64,000 bases of DNA, from positions 2,542,001 to 2,606,000 of the forward strand of contig OY969108.1 of the NCBI GenBank assembly GCA_963697965.1. The letters are read 5' to 3'. The stretch's first letter is position 1; every line of letters starts with the position of its first letter. This stretch comes from JAPLJC01 sp963697965 (GTDB lineage Bacteria > Desulfobacterota > Desulfobaccia > Desulfobaccales > 0-14-0-80-60-11). The notes below the pieces were generated by a model. It was given only the letters and a program-made list of their open reading frames with translations, did not search any database and had not been told where the DNA came from. Made by a program: the position numbers and the translations under genes. Positions 60,105 to 64,000 of this stretch are shown here, one piece after another.

Positions 60105-60871
60105 TAGGAATCGTGGCGCAAGCCCCGGCCATGGCTGGAAAAAATGCGGGGGTGGGTTAAGCCCCATTTGGCCAGCACGAATTGCATCGAAGTAGCCAGG
60201 ACCCCCAGCCCGTATTTGGCGCTGCGGCTGAAATTGATGGAGGAGGCCTCCGGGAAATAGCGGGTAGGGCAGGAGACCTCGCCGATCCTGAAGTCGAAAT
60301 AGATCACCTGGGCCAGCATCTCGTTATCAAAGACAAAATCATCGGAGTTCTCCCACAGGGGCAGGCTTTCCAGCACCTGCCGGGAGAAGGCCCGAAAGCC
60401 GGTGTGGTACTCCGACAGCTTGGCCCCCAACAGCAGATTTTCGAAAAAGGTGAGGAAGCGATTGGCCAGGTATTTGTAGACCGGCATGCCGCCCTGCCGG
60501 GCCCGGCCTCCCAGGATACGCGAGCCGATGGCCACGTCGTATTCGCCGCTGGCCACCAGGCCCGCCAGGGCCGGGATGATCTTGGGGGAGTACTGGTAAT
60601 CGGGGTGTACCATGACCACGATGTCGGCTTCGGTGTTCAGGGCCTCGGTGTAGCAGGTCTTCTGGTTGCGGCCGTAGCCCATGTTGCGCTCGTGCAAAAA
60701 ACAGCGAATCCCCAGCCGCCGGGCCACCTCCAAAGTCTCGTCATGGGAGGCGTCGTCCACCAGCAAGACCTCGTCCACTACGTCCGGGGGGATATCTTGA
60801 TAGGTGCGCTCCAGGGTTCGAGCGGCGTTATAGGCGGGCATGACTACCAGGACTCTTTTTCCCAGCAACAT
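60050..60871 (-). CDS. GT2-family glycosyltransferase (dolichyl-phosphate-mannose-synthase-like)
   Basis: The 273-aa product has VLVVMPAYNAARTLERTY, VLLVDDASHDETLEVA, the DXD-type VMVHPDYQYSP and GSRILGGRARQGGMP, which match soluble DPM/undecaprenyl-phosphate glycosyltransferases without a membrane tail. It may charge a polyprenyl phosphate with one sugar for use by a GT-C enzyme such as the product at 62299. ATG 60871 has AAGGA upstream. Its 3' end overlaps the deacetylase gene on the other strand. Confidence 0.9.
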   Translation of the reverse strand: MLLGKRVLVVMPAYNAARTLERTYQDIPPDVVDEVLLVDDASHDETLEVARRLGIRCFLHERNMGYGRNQKTCYTEALNTEADIVVMVHPDYQYSPKIIPALAGLVASGEYDVAIGSRILGGRARQGGMPVYKYLANRFLTFFENLLLGAKLSEYHTGFRAFSRQVLESLPLWENSDDFVFDNEMLAQVIYFDFRIGEVSCPTRYFPEASSINFSRSAKYGLGVLATSMQFVLAKWGLTHPRIFSSHGRGLRHDSYYREHSGEARGNRPAAHS

Positions 60872-61073
60872 TCCTTTCCTTCTCCTTGGGATTTGTTATA
60901 ATTGGACGTCAAAAATTAACCGGCTCCAGGCCGGGGCGGCTTTTTTCAAGGGTTTCCCTTGCCATTGCTTCCGTCCAATTCATATAAAGATTTTGCCAAA
61001 AAAGCAAACTGCAGAACCGATCAGCGACACCCCTCCAGTTTACCAGTCAGCCCTCCGGGAGACCATCTCCTTG

Positions 61074-62306
61074 ATGACCCGGGCTGAAAAAGTTATCTGG
61101 CTCCTGTTTGCCGCCACCTGCGCCCAACTGGCTTTCCAGTGGCCCTACGCGGTCATGGCGCCCGGGGTTCGCACCAATCTCTTCTCGGGGCTGCTCTGTT
61201 TCCTGACCCTGGCGGCGGTCTGGGTCAACAGGCGCGGCGCCCTGGTCTACCGGTCTCCGGAGTTCCTGGTTTCGGCGGCCCTTACCCTTATTGCCGTGGC
61301 AAGCGCTCTCCACAGTCAGGTCCCGCTGGCCTCGTCCTACCGGGTCTTGGTCCTGCTAGCCTCGGGGTTGGGGGGTTTCTGGTGCGCCCGCCTCTGGCTG
61401 CACACCCCGGAAAACCAACGCCGCTTTCAATACCTCTGCTTGCTGCTTCTGGGTGGGGTGGCGCTCCTCAGCCTGGCGGGATATTTCGCCACTGGACAGA
61501 TTCATGGATATATTACCAAGGGTTCCAATCATCCCCTGACCGACTTGCTCTTCCTGTTGTCCTTCGCCCCATTGGCCCTGTTGGCGGGAAAGTCCCGGGC
61601 ACTTTCGCTGCTGGCCGCCGTCCTCCTGGGGGTGAGCTATGTCATCCTCTGCCTCAGCCAGCGCCTATCGGTGGTCTTCATTCCCTTGGGGGTGGGGTTT
61701 TTGTGGGTAGCGCTGGGGGCCCTACGCTGGCGGCACCTGGTGGCGGCCCTGGTGGTGATGGCCGTGATCATCGGCTTTTTGGCGCCCCAGATCTATTGGT
61801 TCAAACTAAACAAGGCATACCCTGCCTACCGCATCGAGAATCTCTTCTATTCTTGGAGCATCGCCAAACAACACCCGATTTGGGGTATCGGCCTGCGGGC
61901 TCCCCGGGACCAGTTCCTGGAAGCCTACCAGCTCGAATATCCCTACGGCACCAAAGAGCAGTTCGCCAAGAATGTGGCCGGCATCGTCACCTCCGACAAT
62001 CAAGTCCTCACCTTTCTGACCGGCCTGGGGTTCCCTTTTACCATCCTCTATTGCCTGGCGGTCCTCACCCTGGTGCTGAAACTTGCGGGTCTGGCCCTGC
62101 GGCCGCCACCCGACTGCGTCTTGCCCCCGCTGGCGCTGCTGTTCCCCCTGTGCCTGGCTTTGGTGCATTACCAGCTATATGACGGTCTTCTCTTCGCCCA
62201 GAATAGTTGGTTTTTCCACATCCTGCTCGGGCTGATCCCGGCGGGGCGGGCCGCCACCGCGGCAGCTGAGACTGGGGCCGGCAGAGCCGGAGGCGAAAAT
62301 GCCTGA
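61074..62306 (+). CDS. O-antigen ligase/polymerase (Wzy_C domain)
   Basis: Membrane protein of 410 aa with about ten to eleven helices. The large periplasmic loop contains the Wzy_C hallmark HPIWGIGLRAPRDQFLEAY, a form shared by O-antigen ligases (WaaL) and polymerases (Wzy). It would join or polymerise repeat units after flipping. The start is put at ATG 61074, just before the first helix; the frame is open to 60840. TATAAT at 60897-60902 may belong to its promoter. The stop overlaps the next start. Confidence 0.85.
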   Translation: MTRAEKVIWLLFAATCAQLAFQWPYAVMAPGVRTNLFSGLLCFLTLAAVWVNRRGALVYRSPEFLVSAALTLIAVASALHSQVPLASSYRVLVLLASGLGGFWCARLWLHTPENQRRFQYLCLLLLGGVALLSLAGYFATGQIHGYITKGSNHPLTDLLFLLSFAPLALLAGKSRALSLLAAVLLGVSYVILCLSQRLSVVFIPLGVGFLWVALGALRWRHLVAALVVMAVIIGFLAPQIYWFKLNKAYPAYRIENLFYSWSIAKQHPIWGIGLRAPRDQFLEAYQLEYPYGTKEQFAKNVAGIVTSDNQVLTFLTGLGFPFTILYCLAVLTLVLKLAGLALRPPPDCVLPPLALLFPLCLALVHYQLYDGLLFAQNSWFFHILLGLIPAGRAATAAAETGAGRAGGENA

Positions 62307-63681
62307 AGATCCAGAGGCGACCCAGCCCCCCTGCCCTGCCAGCCTTCCCCTTTGGCAGGACCTGGCTGCCGCGGCGCTGCTACTATTCATCCCGGTGCTC
62401 TTATTCTGGCGGGACTTCCCGTTTTACATGATAGATGACTGGACCGCCCTGCTGCAGATGGCGGGGCACACCTTCGGGCAATACCTGCTGCTCCCCGATG
62501 GGGACCAGTGGTTTCCCTTTTTCCACCTGATCTATTATGGTCTGGTGAGGCTGGCCGGAGAGCGTTATCAACTCCTCGTTCTGGTCAACTGCCTGGGCAC
62601 CGGGGTCAACGCCTTCCTGGTTTTCCTCTTTTTCCGGCGCCATCTGGGCGCCGGACTGGCCCTGGCCCTGAGCGCCCTCTATGCCGGGGCCGCGGTACAC
62701 ACCGCCATCGCCTGGAACAGTTTTTACCTGTGCTACCTCTTGAGCCTGGGTTTCTTTTTGGGGGCGCTGCTGCTCACCGACGCTTATCTCAGGACCCAGA
62801 GCTGCGGCCGGCTTTGGGGCATAGGCTGCTGCGCCCTGCTGTCGGTACTGTCCCATAATTATATCCTGGTCGGCCTTATGGCCTTGCCCCTTTACGCCCT
62901 CCTGGTGAAAGGGGACTCCGGCCGCAAATTCTGGGCTTTGGCGGGGACCGTGGCCGTGGTGTATCTCGCGTTTGCCATCGGCTATCTCAGCTTCGCAGGG
63001 GCCCGGGCCGCGGCCAGTGAAAATTCGCAGGTCTTTGCCGGCCTGCCGGGCCCCAACTACCTGGTCCACCTCTTTTTTGGCGCGGTTCTCGCTCCCTTCT
63101 TCTACCTTTTTTGGGGCCATTATCACTTTCCGGTTTTTTGGGGTTACCTGGGCTACGCCTACGTGACCGGGATCACCTTGCTCGCCGCCAGCCTGGCCGC
63201 CATCTGGCGTTGGGGGAAGGCGCCGCAGCGCCGCCTGGCCTTCTGGGCCCTGCTCACCAACGCCCTGCCCTTCCTACTCATTTCTCTGGCCCGCTACCAG
63301 CGTTCGGTGAATCAGGCCTTCGTGGCTCGCTACGGAATCTTCACCCTGATTGGGGCGCTGCTCCTCATAGGGACGGCCTGGCGGCTGGTGGCGCCGCGAC
63401 TGCCCCAGGGGCGCGGCTGGCGCCTCCTGCCTCTGGGGCTGCTGGCCGTCATGGCAGCCGGGCAAATCCTGGCTCTGCCCCGCTGGACCGAAAAGTACCA
63501 GGAGATCAGCCGGGCGGCCCGGACCTGCTACTATGAGCTCAGCCGGGAAAGCGACACCGCCCGTCTTTCTCCTGAGGAGTATGGAAAATTCTGTCCCGGG
63601 GCTCACCCGGTGATCACCCCGGGCCAGGCCCTGGCGATCCGGCGCTTCTTAAACCGGGGGGCGCAGGGGCCCGATTTTTAA
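62299..63681 (+). CDS. Polytopic membrane protein, GT-C glycosyltransferase-like
   Basis: The 460-aa product has about eleven helices. The first periplasmic loop has the acidic pair in FYMIDDWTALLQMAG, as expected for the catalytic Asp of GT-C enzymes that use polyprenyl-phosphate sugars, and a C-terminal soluble tail (EKYQEISRAARTCYYELSR). Similarity is at fold level, so the call is tentative. ATG 62299 overlaps the O-antigen ligase stop by eight bases, indicating coupled translation. It could use the lipid-linked sugar made by the GT2 at 60050. Confidence 0.65.
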   Translation: MPEDPEATQPPCPASLPLWQDLAAAALLLFIPVLLFWRDFPFYMIDDWTALLQMAGHTFGQYLLLPDGDQWFPFFHLIYYGLVRLAGERYQLLVLVNCLGTGVNAFLVFLFFRRHLGAGLALALSALYAGAAVHTAIAWNSFYLCYLLSLGFFLGALLLTDAYLRTQSCGRLWGIGCCALLSVLSHNYILVGLMALPLYALLVKGDSGRKFWALAGTVAVVYLAFAIGYLSFAGARAAASENSQVFAGLPGPNYLVHLFFGAVLAPFFYLFWGHYHFPVFWGYLGYAYVTGITLLAASLAAIWRWGKAPQRRLAFWALLTNALPFLLISLARYQRSVNQAFVARYGIFTLIGALLLIGTAWRLVAPRLPQGRGWRLLPLGLLAVMAAGQILALPRWTEKYQEISRAARTCYYELSRESDTARLSPEEYGKFCPGAHPVITPGQALAIRRFLNRGAQGPDF

Positions 63682-64000
63682 AACCGGGCATAGTGCCGGT
63701 GCTCTTAGGCCCCCGCCCCCGGGTAAACCAGCAGCCGGCAATGGGAAATCTCAAGATATCATATTGAAACTACTGATAAATTAATTATTCCTTAACATTA
63801 TTACAACCAGATAGTCTAAAATATAATTAGTCGAAGTTCGGAAATCGTGCATCAGCGCGCCGGGAATGAAGACCTTTGGGGTTCTAACAAAAAGACCAAA
63901 TTATGTGGGTTAATCGAAAAAATTCAAAAAGATATCTCGATTTAAAGTTTAATGCTGGGTATCTGGAGAAAAACCTGCTATAGTTTGGTTGTTGGGTTTG
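63682..64000. other. AT-rich 319-bp end of window, no gene seen
   Basis: A run of G/C-rich sequence just after the last gene turns into AT-rich DNA from about 63740. No hairpin with a U-tract, no repeat of the families above and no coding frame stand out. The composition change may mark an island boundary or the regulatory region of the next gene. Confidence 0.45.

Overview
The window reads as a chromosomal stretch of a GC-rich Gram-negative bacterium. A deltaproteobacterial (Desulfobacterota-type) host is the best inference: the gene order hisC-cmk-rpsA-sppA, a CIRCE-controlled groESL, a YchF-like protein without a GTPase domain, a protein related to the corrinoid/iron-sulfur protein of the Wood-Ljungdahl pathway, and outer-membrane genes (BamE-like lipoprotein, MltD-like transglycosylase) all fit. 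Nothing here fixes the genus. No rRNA, tRNA, CRISPR array or transposase gene was seen.

Layout. 1-9 kb: the 5' part of a heavy-metal P-type ATPase, envelope enzymes (M23 peptidase, L,D-transpeptidase), a YrdC/Sua5 protein and the minus-strand operon hisC-cmk-rpsA-sppA. 9.5-12 kb: a miniature AcsC-like protein, then a receiver-only response regulator coupled to glgC. 12-14 kb: AT-rich accessory genes (DUF2971; a frameshifted MSV199-like/nuclease gene) between G/C-rich palindromic repeats. 14-22.6 kb: a histidine phosphatase, a broken CoA-transferase next to a NudL-type Nudix gene, a ferritin-like protein, a metallo-beta-lactamase-fold hydrolase, BamE, tandem Cmk2-BON proteins, an SDR and a dienelactone hydrolase. 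22.8-25.6 kb: a single-chain MmeI-like restriction-modification enzyme. 25.7-31.5 kb: YchF-like protein, cold-shock gene with a structured leader, polyprenyl synthase, rimO, an FRG-domain gene and a membrane protein. 31.7-38.8 kb: mltD, groESL, glgP and a zinc alcohol dehydrogenase. 39-44.5 kb: FkbM methyltransferase, HtrA-like protease, lactonase-like hydrolase, a small secreted protein and nadE.

44.6-63.7 kb is one long surface-glycan region. It begins with a carbamoyltransferase, a 49-aa DUF5989 protein and SxtJ. An O-methyltransferase and an SGNH hydrolase follow, then a flippase, at least five glycosyltransferases, a radical SAM/SPASM protein, a sugar-type zinc dehydrogenase coupled to a deacetylase-like protein, an O-antigen ligase/polymerase and a GT-C-like membrane protein. 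Together they could build, decorate (O-carbamoyl, O-methyl or acyl groups), flip and polymerise a lipid-linked glycan; the product cannot be read from sequence.

The most unusual feature is the intergenic repeat landscape. Heptanucleotide arrays (TGAGCAG/TAAGCAG and TAGTCAG types) sit exactly at the 3' ends of at least eight genes and supply their stop codons. Since 7 is not divisible by 3, three copies place a stop in all three frames. A second heptad family (GGTTTTC) lies beside gene starts or ends and is translated into the N-terminus of RimO. Several palindromic repeat families and a 200-315 bp composite element with a nested insertion fill the remaining gaps.
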